NCBI GenBank assembly: GCA_017882785.1
Contig: JADGOV010000006.1
Span: 1-56,819 of the forward strand
Direction: 5' to 3'
Source: Frankiaceae bacterium
GTDB taxonomy: Bacteria; Actinomycetota; Actinomycetes; JADGOV01
Length of the DNA: 56,819 nucleotides
Part shown: piece by piece, positions 49,129-56,819 of the stretch
How the letters are laid out: each line of letters opens with the position of its first letter
Numbering within the stretch: position 1 is the stretch's first letter
The notes under the pieces: generated by a model
Databases searched by the model: none
Seen by the model: the letters and a program-made list of their open reading frames with translations, nothing else
Told to the model about the DNA's origin: nothing
Translations under genes and position numbers: made by a program

Positions 49129-50390
49129 CGGGCGGTCGGCAGAACAACGCGGTGCTGGCCGACGAGGTGGCACCGAACACCGCGCTGGTCGACCGGTTCG
49201 AGGCCGTCTTCATGGCCAACTACGGCCGGCCGCCGATCCCCCTCGTCCGTGGCGCGGGCTGCACCGTCTGGGACGCGGACGGCGCCGCGTACCTCGATCT
49301 GCTCGCCGGGATCGCGGTCTGCTCTCTCGGGCACGCGCATCCCGCGCTGGTCGAGGCCGTCACCCGGCAGGTCGGCCTGCTCGCGCACACGAGCAACCTC
49401 TTCGCCAACAAGCCGGCTATCGAGCTGGCGGAGCGGCTCGTGTCGCTCCTGGGTGGGCCGCGCGCCAGGGTCTTTCTCAGCAACGACGGGGCCACCGCGA
49501 ACGAGGCGGCCATCAAGGTCGTGCTCCGCGCGAGGGCGCCTCTGCGGCACTTCGTCGCCGCCGAGCGCAGTTTTCACGGTCGGACCCTGGGTGCCCTGGC
49601 GCTGACCGGAAAGCCCTCGATCCGGGAGCCGTTCGGGCCGTCGGCGCTCGAGGTGACCTTCGTCCCGTACGGCGACGCGGACGCCCTCGAGGCCGCGGTC
49701 ACCACGCGCACCGCCGGGGTGTTCCTCGAGCCGATCCTCGGCGAGTCCGGTGTGGTGGCCCCGCCCGCCGGTTACCTGCGACAGGCTCGGCAGGTCTGCG
49801 ACCGCGCCGGCGCGCTGCTCGTGCTCGACGAGGTGCAGGGCGGCATCGGCCGGACCGGCAGATGGTTCGCCTACCAGCACGAGGACGTGGTGCCCGACGT
49901 GGTGACGCTGGCCAAGGGCCTCGGGGGTGGGCTACCGGTGGGGGCGTGCCTCGCGATCGGGGCAGCGGGCCAGGCGCTGCGACCCGGCGACCACGGCTCC
50001 ACCTTCGGTGGCAACCCGGTGTGTTGTGCCGCGGCGCTGGCCGTGCTGGACACCATTGAACGGGACGGGCTGCTGGCCGCGGCGACGGCAGTGGGCCGAC
50101 GGCTCACCGAGGGCCTGCGGGACGGACGCGGGCCGGCCGACGGGCCCCACCGCCTCGTGACAGCCGTCGACGGCCGGGGACTGTGGCTGGGTGTCGGGCT
50201 TTCCCGGCCGGTGGCCGCCGCGGTGGTCGACGTCGCCCGACGCCGCGGCTTCCTCCTCAACGCCCCCGTCCCGGACCGGGTCCGGCTGGCACCCCCGCTG
50301 ATCCTCGGCGTCGAGGACGCGGACCGTTTCCTCTCCGCCTGGCCGGCGATCCTGGCCGAGGCGGAGCAGGCCCGCGGAGCGGGCCGATAG
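49125..50390 (+). CDS. argD: Acetylornithine aminotransferase
   Basis: This class III PLP enzyme transfers the amino group to acetylglutamate semialdehyde. In the 421-residue protein the PLP lysine is K264 in [10 protein letters not shown], with [14 protein letters not shown] and [10 protein letters not shown] also visible. The phosphate-binding loop reads [12 protein letters not shown] (120-131) rather than the usual NSGAEANEAAIK, a mild departure. It ends TAG overlapping a GTG that is in frame with the next gene. Confidence 0.95.
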   Translation: MTGGRQNNAVLADEVAPNTALVDRFEAVFMANYGRPPIPLVRGAGCTVWDADGAAYLDLLAGIAVCSLGHAHPALVEAVTRQVGLLAHTSNLFANKPAIELAERLVSLLGGPRARVFLSNDGATANEAAIKVVLRARAPLRHFVAAERSFHGRTLGALALTGKPSIREPFGPSALEVTFVPYGDADALEAAVTTRTAGVFLEPILGESGVVAPPAGYLRQARQVCDRAGALLVLDEVQGGIGRTGRWFAYQHEDVVPDVVTLAKGLGGGLPVGACLAIGAAGQALRPGDHGSTFGGNPVCCAAALAVLDTIERDGLLAAATAVGRRLTEGLRDGRGPADGPHRLVTAVDGRGLWLGVGLSRPVAAAVVDVARRRGFLLNAPVPDRVRLAPPLILGVEDADRFLSAWPAILAEAEQARGAGR

Positions 50391-50431
50391 TGTCCCCCAA
50401 TGATCGTGCGCGGCTGTCGTGGAGGCATCCG

Positions 50432-50839
50432 GTGACCCCACCAAGGATCCTCGTCATGGAAGACGACCCCAACGTGCGGGGGCTGCTCAGCACGCTGCTC
50501 GTCGCCGAGGGCTACCTGGTCGGCTCGGCGCCGGACGGCCTGTCCGGTCTGGTCGCGGCCTCCACGCAACGCCCGGCGCTGATCCTGCTGGATGTGATGA
50601 TGCCCGACTACGGCGGCGTCCGGGTGCTGGAGACCATGCGGGAGGACCCGGGGCTGGCTGACGTACCGGTGATCGCGGTGACCGGCAAGATGGAGGTGCT
50701 CTCCACCCTGGCCGAGCTGATCGGTGAGCGCAACGTGTTCGCCAAGCCGTTCGCCGTGGAGGAGCTGCTGGCCCGCGTCCAGGAAGTCACCGGCGGCCCC
50801 GGCCGGCAGTCGGGTCGCCCGATCCGGCTACCGGACTGA
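50432..50839 (+). CDS. Single-domain (CheY-like) response regulator
   Basis: The 135-residue protein is a receiver domain only, with no DNA-binding output. Acidic pocket D11/D12, phospho-acceptor D54 in [10 protein letters not shown]84 and K105 (AKPF) are all present. GTG 50432 has GGAGG at 50421-50425; a longer in-frame GTG at 50390 overlaps the argD stop but lacks a ribosome-binding site. It sits between argD and argR, where argF is found in many other arg clusters. A partner kinase is not adjacent. Confidence 0.88.
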   Translation: MTPPRILVMEDDPNVRGLLSTLLVAEGYLVGSAPDGLSGLVAASTQRPALILLDVMMPDYGGVRVLETMREDPGLADVPVIAVTGKMEVLSTLAELIGERNVFAKPFAVEELLARVQEVTGGPGRQSGRPIRLPD

Positions 50840-50844
50840 GTGCC

Positions 50845-51414
50845 ATGCGACACGGTGCCACCCGAACCCTGCGGCCGACCCCGGTGACGCCGCAGACGCC
50901 GCTGACCAGGGCCGCGCGACATGCCCTCGTCCGCCAGCTGCTCGAGGGCGGCGACATCCGCTCGCAGGGTGACCTTGCCCGGCGGCTGGCCGAGGACGGC
51001 GTGGCGGTCACCCAGGCCACACTGTCCCGCGACCTCGACGAACTCGGCGCCACAAAGGTGCGGGGTGCGTACGCGGTGGCCCCGGACGGCGCTCCCCGCG
51101 CCGCCCCGGAGGGGCCCGGACGGTTGGTGCGGCTGCTGGGCGAGCTGCTCGTCACCGCCGAGGGCGCCGGGCAGTGCGCGGTGCTGCGCACGCCACCCGG
51201 TGGGGCGAACCTGCTGGCCAGCGCCCTGGACCGGGCGGTCCTGCCGGACGTCATGGGCAGCGTCGCCGGGGATGACACAGTGCTGCTGGTGTGCCGCTCC
51301 GGGTCCGGCGGGCCCGCGCTCGCCCGCCGGTTGATCACGCTCGCCGAGTCCGGCGTCGAAGCGCACTCCGCACCCGATCCGCCCGACCGCACCGTCTTCG
51401 AGGAGAACAAGTGA
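50845..51414 (+). CDS. argR: Arginine repressor ArgR
   Basis: ArgR is a hexameric arginine-binding repressor. The 189-residue protein has the winged-helix region ([40 protein letters not shown]) and a C-terminal oligomerisation/arginine domain with [15 protein letters not shown] nonconserved N-terminal ~20 residues and acidic tail are present. It lies 5 nt after the receiver gene and its stop overlaps argG (GTGA). The argC promoter carries a likely operator. Confidence 0.95.
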   Translation: MRHGATRTLRPTPVTPQTPLTRAARHALVRQLLEGGDIRSQGDLARRLAEDGVAVTQATLSRDLDELGATKVRGAYAVAPDGAPRAAPEGPGRLVRLLGELLVTAEGAGQCAVLRTPPGGANLLASALDRAVLPDVMGSVAGDDTVLLVCRSGSGGPALARRLITLAESGVEAHSAPDPPDRTVFEENK

Positions 51415-52649
51415 CCCCCTCCCGTGTCGTCCTGGCCTACTCCGGTGGCCTCGATACCTCCGTCGCCATCGGCTGGATAGCCGAGCGGACCGGGGCGGAG
51501 GTGATCGCCGTGGCCGCCGACGTCGGGCAGGGCGAGGACCTGACGGCCATCCGGGCGCGGGCGTTGGCCTGCGGCGCGGTGGAGTCCCACCTCGTGGATG
51601 CCCGCAGCGAGTTCGCCGATGACTTCCTCGCACCCGCCCTGCGGGCCAATGTGCTCTACCAGGACCGCTACCCCCTGCTCTCGGCGCTGTCCCGGCCGCT
51701 CATCGCCCGCCACCTCGTCCGGGTCGCCCGCGAGAAGGGCGCCGGCGCGGTCGCCCACGGGTGCACCGGCAAAGGCAACGACCAGGTCCGCTTCGAGGTG
51801 GCCGTCGGCGCGTTGGCGCCGGACCTGGCCGTACTCGCCCCGGTACGCGACTCTGGCATGACCCGGGACAAGGCCATCGCCTTCGTCGAGGAGAAGGGCC
51901 TGCCGGTGCCCGTCACCCGCAGCTCGCCGTACTCCATCGACCAGAACCTGTGGGGGCGGGCCGCCGAGTGCGGCGTGTTGGAGGACCCGTGGGCCCAGCC
52001 GCCGGAGGAGGTCTTCCAGCACACCGCCGATCCGACGACGCCGCGGCAGCCGGATGAGGTGCTGATCGGTTTCGCCGACGGGCTGCCGGTCTCCCTCGAC
52101 GGTCGGCCGCTCCCGCTCGCCGCGTTGATCGGCGAGCTGAACGTGCGCGCGGGTGCCCACGGGGTCGGCCGGATCGACCTGGTCGAGGACCGGCTGGTCG
52201 GGATCAAGAGCCGGGAGGTGTACGAGTGCCCGGCCGCGGTGACCCTGCTCGCGGCGCACCGCGACCTGGAGGACCTCACGCTCGAACGCGACCTGGCCCG
52301 GTTCAAGCGGTCGGTGGACCAGCGGTGGGCGGAGCTGGTGTACGACGGGCTGTGGTTCTCCCCGCTCAAGCGGGCGCTCGACGCGTTCCTCGCCGACGCC
52401 TCGCGCAACGTCAGTGGCGAGGTCCGCGTCCGGCTGCACGGCGGAACGGCCCAGGTGGTCGGCCGCCGCAGCCCGGCCTCGCTCTACGACTTCTCCCTGG
52501 CCACCTACGACGCACACGACACGTTCGACCAGGGACTGGCCAAGGGTTTCGTCGACCTCTGGGGCCTACCCACGAAGGTCTGGGCCGGTCGGGAGGCCCG
52601 CCTCGGAGATCCGCTGGCGGGCGCGGCCCCGAGCGCGTCCCCGGCGTGA
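51411..52649 (+). CDS. argG: Argininosuccinate synthase
   Basis: ArgG condenses citrulline and aspartate using ATP. The 412-residue protein has the PP-loop SGGLDTS (11-17), [14 protein letters not shown] and [12 protein letters not shown]. The GTG overlaps the argR stop; the long in-frame extension upstream is a shadow of argR. Citrulline would have to come from an ArgF encoded elsewhere. Confidence 0.96.
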   Translation: MTPSRVVLAYSGGLDTSVAIGWIAERTGAEVIAVAADVGQGEDLTAIRARALACGAVESHLVDARSEFADDFLAPALRANVLYQDRYPLLSALSRPLIARHLVRVAREKGAGAVAHGCTGKGNDQVRFEVAVGALAPDLAVLAPVRDSGMTRDKAIAFVEEKGLPVPVTRSSPYSIDQNLWGRAAECGVLEDPWAQPPEEVFQHTADPTTPRQPDEVLIGFADGLPVSLDGRPLPLAALIGELNVRAGAHGVGRIDLVEDRLVGIKSREVYECPAAVTLLAAHRDLEDLTLERDLARFKRSVDQRWAELVYDGLWFSPLKRALDAFLADASRNVSGEVRVRLHGGTAQVVGRRSPASLYDFSLATYDAHDTFDQGLAKGFVDLWGLPTKVWAGREARLGDPLAGAAPSASPA

Positions 52650-54088
52650 CGGGCGAACCGGTCGAGAAGCCCGCACCCGCGTTGCCGGCCACCCGGCTCT
52701 GGGGAGCCCGCTTCGCCGCCGGTCCGGCCGACGCGGTAGCCCGGCTGTCCATGTCCGTGCAGTTCGACTGGCGGCTGGCCCCCTACGACCTCGCCGGCTC
52801 CCGGGCTCACGCCCGGGTGCTGCACGCCGCGGGGCTGCTCGACGAGGCGGAGCTCGCGCTGGTCCTCGGCGCTCTGGGCCAGCTGGAGGCCGACGCCGCG
52901 GCCGGCCGTTTCCGGCCCACCCCGGACGACGAGGACGTGCACACCGCGCTCGAGCGGGGGCTGCTGGAACGCCTGGGCGTCCTCGGCGGGAGACTGCGCG
53001 CCGGCCGCAGTCGCAATGACCAGGTGGCCACCGACCTGCGGCTCTACCTGCGGGACCACGTCCGACGCATCGTCGGTGAGGTCGCGGCGTTGGAGTACGC
53101 GCTGCTCGAGCAGGCCGACCGGCACGCGGCCACGCCGGCACCGGGGTTCACCCACCTGCAGCACGCCCAGCCGGTGCTGTTCGGGCACCATCTGGCGGCA
53201 CACGTGCACGCCCTCGCCCGCGACGTCGACCGACTACGGGACTGGGACCGGCGGGCCGACGTGTCCCCGCTGGGCGCCGGCGCGCTGGCCGGCTCCTCGC
53301 TGCCCCTCGACCCCGCGGCAACGGCCGCCGAACTCGGCTTTCGCACCGCGTTCGGCAACTCCATCGACGCGGTGAGCGACCGCGACTTCGTCGTGGAGTT
53401 CCTGGCGGCCGCGGCGTTGATCGGGGTCCACCTGTCCCGGCTCGGCGAGGAGGTCGTGCTCTGGGCGACCACCGAGTTCGGCTGGGTGGATCTCGACGAC
53501 GGCTACGCCACCGGTTCCTCGATCATGCCGCAGAAGAAGAACCCGGACGTCGCCGAGCTGGCTCGCGGGAAGGCAGGTCGGCTGATCGGTCACCTGGCCG
53601 GCTTCCTCGCCACCTTGAAAGGGCTGCCGCTGGCCTACGACCGGGACCTGCAGGAGGACAAGGAGCCGACCTTCGACGCCGTGGACACCCTGATGACGCT
53701 GCTGCCGGCCGTCGCCGGCATGGTCGCAACCATGCGGGTACGAGCCGAGCGGCTCGCGGCGGCTGCACCGGCGGGGTTCGCGCTGGCAACCGATGTCGCG
53801 GAGCACCTCGTGCGGCGGGGGGTGCCCTTCCGGGAGGCGCACGAGGCGGTCGGGCACCTCGTCGTGTGGTGTGGGCAGCACGAGTGCGACCTCGGCGACG
53901 TCAGCGACGCCGAGCTGGCCGCCATCAGCGAGCACCTCACCCCCGAGGTTCGCAGCGTGCTCTCCGTGACCGGCGCCCTGCGCGCCCGGGCGACCCCGGG
54001 CAGTACCGCACCGGATCGGGTGGCCGAGCAGCTGGCCGGGCTGCGCGTGCTGGTGGAGGAGCACCGCGCGTGGGCGCGCAGCCACTGA
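52646..54088 (+). CDS. argH: Argininosuccinate lyase
   Basis: ArgH splits argininosuccinate into arginine and fumarate. The 480-residue tetrameric enzyme has [44 protein letters not shown], and the superfamily signature [19 protein letters not shown]. The GTG overlaps the argG stop. It ends the arginine operon. Confidence 0.96.
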   Translation: MTGEPVEKPAPALPATRLWGARFAAGPADAVARLSMSVQFDWRLAPYDLAGSRAHARVLHAAGLLDEAELALVLGALGQLEADAAAGRFRPTPDDEDVHTALERGLLERLGVLGGRLRAGRSRNDQVATDLRLYLRDHVRRIVGEVAALEYALLEQADRHAATPAPGFTHLQHAQPVLFGHHLAAHVHALARDVDRLRDWDRRADVSPLGAGALAGSSLPLDPAATAAELGFRTAFGNSIDAVSDRDFVVEFLAAAALIGVHLSRLGEEVVLWATTEFGWVDLDDGYATGSSIMPQKKNPDVAELARGKAGRLIGHLAGFLATLKGLPLAYDRDLQEDKEPTFDAVDTLMTLLPAVAGMVATMRVRAERLAAAAPAGFALATDVAEHLVRRGVPFREAHEAVGHLVVWCGQHECDLGDVSDAELAAISEHLTPEVRSVLSVTGALRARATPGSTAPDRVAEQLAGLRVLVEEHRAWARSH

Positions 54089-54729
54089 CCCTGCCTCGGG
54101 CCTTCTACGACCGCCCGGTGCTCGCCGTGGCCCGTGACCTGCTGGGGGCGCTGGTGGATCGGCGGACCGTCGAGGGCACCGTGACCCTGCGCCTGACCGA
54201 GGTTGAGGCCTACGACGGGGCGGCAGATCCCGGCTCGCACGCCTTCCGCGGCCGGACCCCCCGCAACGCCACCATGTTCGGCCCGCCAGGCCACCTCTAC
54301 GTCTACTTCACCTACGGCATGCACTGGTGCATGAACGCGGTCTGCGCGCCGGCCGGCACCGCCGCCGCGGTGCTGCTGCGGGCGGGGGAGGTGTGCGGCG
54401 GCCGCCAGCTGGCCCGCAGCCGTCGGCCGGGCGTACGGGCAGAGCGCGACCTGGCCCGGGGACCCGCTCGGATGACCCGGGCGTTGGGCGTGGACCGATC
54501 GCTGGACGGCACCGACCTGGTCGACCCGACGGCGCCGCTGAGGATCCGGCCCGGCCGTCCGGTCGCCGACGACCTTGTCGTCGTCGGACCACGCACCGGG
54601 GTGGGCGGCGACGCGGCCGCCTACCCGTACCGGTTCGCCCTGCTCGGGGAGCCGACGGTCAGCCCGTACCGTGCCGCCGCCCGGCGGCCCAGCCTGCCAG
54701 ACTCGGCGCATGCTCGACGGAACGACTGA
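54070..54729 (+). CDS. mpg: 3-methyladenine DNA glycosylase (AAG/MPG family)
   Basis: The enzyme excises alkylated purines such as 3-methyladenine and hypoxanthine. The 219-residue protein shows TEVEAYDG with the catalytic Glu, [19 protein letters not shown], and [18 protein letters not shown] 54070 lies inside the argH 3' end behind GGAGGAG at about 54055; the frame upstream is a shadow of argH. Its 3' end runs past the tyrS start by 20 nt, so the three genes are tightly packed. Confidence 0.93.
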   Translation: MGAQPLTLPRAFYDRPVLAVARDLLGALVDRRTVEGTVTLRLTEVEAYDGAADPGSHAFRGRTPRNATMFGPPGHLYVYFTYGMHWCMNAVCAPAGTAAAVLLRAGEVCGGRQLARSRRPGVRAERDLARGPARMTRALGVDRSLDGTDLVDPTAPLRIRPGRPVADDLVVVGPRTGVGGDAAAYPYRFALLGEPTVSPYRAAARRPSLPDSAHARRND

Positions 54730-55969
54730 CCCGCAGCCGTCCGAGCTGGCGCCCGCCGACGCCCGGGCGGTGGACCTGCTGAGTGCGGGCACCGCCGCGG
54801 TGCTGCCGCAGGGAGCCCTGGCGGAGGCACTGGCGGCCGCGCGGGCAGCGAGGCGGCCGCTGCGGGTGAAGCTGGGCATCGACCCATCCGGCAGCGAACT
54901 CACCCTCGGGCACGCAGTGGTGCTGCGCAAGCTGCGCCAGTTCCAGGACTGCGGGCATCTCGCCGTACTGATCGTCGGGGACTTCACCGGGATGGTGGGC
55001 GATCCCACCGGCAAGTCCGCGGTCCGTTCGGAGCTCACCGCGGAGCAGGCGGCGGCCAACGCGCGTGGCTACCTCGACCAGGTGCTGCGGATCCTCGATC
55101 CGGCTCGGGTGGAGGTACGCCGCAACTCCGAGTGGCTGGGCTCGATGACCATGACCGACGTCGTCCGGGAGGCCCGCGAACTCACCGTCGCGCAGTTGCT
55201 GGAGCGCGACGACTTCGCCCAGCGTTTCGCCGCCGGCCGGCCCATCTCGCTGGTGGAGTTCCTCTACCCGCTGCTGCAGGGCTACGACTCGGTCGCGGTG
55301 CGGGCCGACGTGGAGCTGGGCGGCACCGACCAGACCTACAACTTGCACGTCGGCCGGGTGTTGCAGCGGGCGCATGGACAGCCGCCGCAGGTGGTCCTCA
55401 CGGTCCCGATCCTGGAGGGACTTGACGGCGTCGCGAAGATGAGCAAGTCCCTCGGCAACTACGTGGCCCTGACCGACCCGCCGGCCGAGCAGTTCGGCAA
55501 GCTCATGTCGATTCCGGACTCTCTCATCGGCCGGTACGCGACGCTCTGTGCCGGTCTGCCGCCGGCCGAGGTTGGCAAGCTGGAGCGGGCGGCGGGGATC
55601 GGTGGTCCGGGGGCCGCTGCCGCGAAGCGCCGGGTGGCCGGCGCGGTCGTGACGCTGTACTGGGGGGCCGCCGCCGCTGCCGTGGCAGAAGGGGAGTTCG
55701 ACGCCCGCTTCCGCGCCCGTCAGCTCCCGGTGAACGCCCCGACGCACGAGCTCCCGGGGGGCGATCCGCTGCACCTGCCGGCCCTGCTCGTCGACGCCGG
55801 CCTCGCCCCGTCCCGGACCGCAGCGCGCCGGTTCATCGACGACGGCGCGGTCCGCCTCGACGGGCAGGAGGTGCCTGCGGGACGCTACGACCTCCCACGC
55901 GCGGACCTTCGGGGTCGCGTGCTGCAGCGCGGGCGGCGGCACGCGGCCCGGCTCGTGGAGGCGCCGTGA
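54710..55969 (+). CDS. tyrS: Tyrosyl-tRNA synthetase, TyrZ type
   Basis: The 419-residue class I synthetase has the HIGH-like TLGH in [29 protein letters not shown], and the signature [10 protein letters not shown]. The RQFQDCGH region and an intact KMSKS place it in the TyrZ-like subgroup rather than the common TyrS type with KFGKT. A C-terminal S4 RNA-binding domain follows ([21 protein letters not shown]). ATG 54710 lies within the end of mpg. No T-box was seen. Confidence 0.94.
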   Translation: MLDGTTDPQPSELAPADARAVDLLSAGTAAVLPQGALAEALAAARAARRPLRVKLGIDPSGSELTLGHAVVLRKLRQFQDCGHLAVLIVGDFTGMVGDPTGKSAVRSELTAEQAAANARGYLDQVLRILDPARVEVRRNSEWLGSMTMTDVVREARELTVAQLLERDDFAQRFAAGRPISLVEFLYPLLQGYDSVAVRADVELGGTDQTYNLHVGRVLQRAHGQPPQVVLTVPILEGLDGVAKMSKSLGNYVALTDPPAEQFGKLMSIPDSLIGRYATLCAGLPPAEVGKLERAAGIGGPGAAAAKRRVAGAVVTLYWGAAAAAVAEGEFDARFRARQLPVNAPTHELPGGDPLHLPALLVDAGLAPSRTAARRFIDDGAVRLDGQEVPAGRYDLPRADLRGRVLQRGRRHAARLVEAP

Positions 55970-56004
55970 CGGCCTCGGCGGCGGTGCGATCCGGGGTGTC
56001 CGAG

Positions 56005-56034
56005 TTGACCGCCAACCACCGGCTGGCCTACTGT
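56005..56034 (+). promoter_or_regulatory. rrn promoter P1 candidate
   Basis: TTGACC (56005-56010), 18 nt, TACTGT (56029-56034). It is a near-consensus principal-sigma promoter about 410 nt upstream of mature 16S. Confidence 0.65.
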
Positions 56035-56174
56035 CAAGACGTCGCGAGAACCGGACGCTGACCTTCAGCGGTCGTTCGCGGCTCCCACCCACCGCTACCC
56101 CGTCCTCCACGGACGGGTTGGACTCTGCGGTACTATGGGAGCAACGTCCTCGACACAGAGAGTCGCCCCCTAAG

Positions 56175-56203
56175 GTGACAAGCTCCGCGTTGAGGGATAG
56201 GAT
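56175..56203 (+). promoter_or_regulatory. rrn promoter P2 candidate
   Basis: GTGACA (56175-56180), 17 nt, TAGGAT (56198-56203), just upstream of the boxA-like element. Tandem promoters are usual for actinobacterial rrn operons. Confidence 0.5.
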
Positions 56204-56251
56204 AGGCAGGTTGCCCCGGACGGGACCGAGAGGTTCCAACCGGTGCGCGCT

Positions 56252-56261
56252 TGCTCCTTGA
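56252..56261 (+). promoter_or_regulatory. boxA-like antitermination element of the rrn leader
   Basis: TGCTCCTTGA, continuing GAACTCAACAGCGTG, is the conserved actinobacterial pre-16S element resembling boxA (TGCTCTTTA). It would recruit NusB, encoded at 9701 in this window. Confidence 0.7.
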
Positions 56262-56365
56262 GAACTCAACAGCGTGCCGAAAGTCAGTGCCAAAACCCCG
56301 TAGTCGGGGATATCGGCGACCCTTCCGGGTCGACGCCACCTCGACGACGGTTTCTTTGGTGTAGG

Positions 56366-56391
56366 CAGCTGCTTCGCCAAGCAGCTGTTTT
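56366..56391 (+). terminator. Terminator-like hairpin inside the rrn leader
   Basis: CAGCTGCTT and AAGCAGCTG form a perfect 9-bp stem around CGCC, followed by TTTT. It resembles an intrinsic terminator placed after boxA and before 16S, so it could act as an antitermination-controlled pause or stop, or as a processing site. Confidence 0.5.
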
Positions 56392-56422
56392 CGCCAGCAT
56401 CACTTTCCTTACGTCACCGATA

Positions 56423-56438
56423 CGCCTGTTCGCAGGCG
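56423..56438 (+). other. UUCG-capped hairpin upstream of 16S
   Basis: CGCCTG-TTCG-CAGGCG is a 6-bp stem with a stable tetraloop, about 15 nt before the mature 16S 5' end. It is perhaps part of the pre-rRNA processing structure. Confidence 0.4.
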
Positions 56439-56452
56439 GTTGGCATATGACA

Positions 56453-56819
<367 letters not shown>

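Larger units (their letters stand above)
55970..56452 (+). other. rrn promoter and leader region
   Basis: This 483-bp stretch has no protein gene. It holds two promoter candidates, a boxA-like antitermination element, a terminator-like hairpin and a UUCG hairpin, annotated separately. A further isolated -10-like TACTAT at 56131 lacks a partner -35. Confidence 0.8.

Noticed and set aside
50390-50431. GTG 50390 as the response regulator start
   Set aside because: It overlaps the argD stop, but the 14 added residues are outside the receiver fold and GGAGG is positioned for GTG 50432.
56131-56136. TACTAT as an additional rrn promoter
   Set aside because: No -35-like hexamer at 16-19 nt spacing; TTGGAC is only 7 nt away.

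Overview
The window is high-GC actinobacterial chromosome, carrying housekeeping genes almost entirely on the plus strand. Markers of the phylum include BldD, the mycobacterial-type integration host factor mIHF, a helicase-dead PriA, GTG and TTG starts, GTGA/ATGA gene overlaps, and a 16S rRNA with actinobacterial features. BldD with its c-di-GMP motif and the type IV pilus genes suggest a non-mycobacterial, probably filamentous or environmental actinomycete. Genus cannot be fixed from what is seen.

Layout. 1-5719 is the distal part of a type IV pilus operon: a ricin-lectin-repeat protein, prepilin peptidase, PilM, PilN, PilO and a Pro/Thr/Ser-rich membrane protein. 5843-10111 is the shikimate block aroC-aroK-aroB-aroQ, then efp and nusB. 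bldD (10146-10643) is the only minus-strand gene. 11020-20824 is a complete UMP operon, pyrR-pyrB-pyrC-carA-carB-pyrK-pyrD-pyrF, behind a PyrR-binding leader. 20950-29620 holds mihF-gmk-rpoZ-coaBC-metK-priA-def-fmt-rsmB. rpe follows, then an FMN riboswitch and ribD-ribE-ribBA-ribH, then hisG without hisE.

35358-37803 carries a fused acetyl-CoA carboxyltransferase-like gene and an SseB-family gene. 38051-45099 holds infC-rpmI-rplT-(rRNA methyltransferase)-(histidine kinase)-pheS-pheT. An SDR oxidoreductase precedes argC-argJ-argB-argD-(single-domain response regulator)-argR-argG-argH, with no argF. Then come a 3-methyladenine glycosylase and a TyrZ-type tyrosyl-tRNA synthetase. The window ends in the rrn promoter/leader and the first ~370 nt of 16S rRNA.

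Most neighbouring genes overlap by GTGA, ATGA or TGATG, which implies translational coupling within pathways. Where genes do not overlap directly, the gap is often bridged by very small reading frames that overlap both neighbours: 25 codons between aroC and aroK, a 34-residue hydrophobic peptide between carA and carB, a three-step chain between pyrD and pyrF, and one 11-codon frame between argJ and argB. Unusual starts are an AUC start for infC and a probable CUG start for the methyltransferase after rplT. Short in-frame tandem duplications recur in linkers (PilO, RibBA, PheT) and at gene junctions. No CRISPR array, insertion sequence, prophage or tRNA gene was seen.
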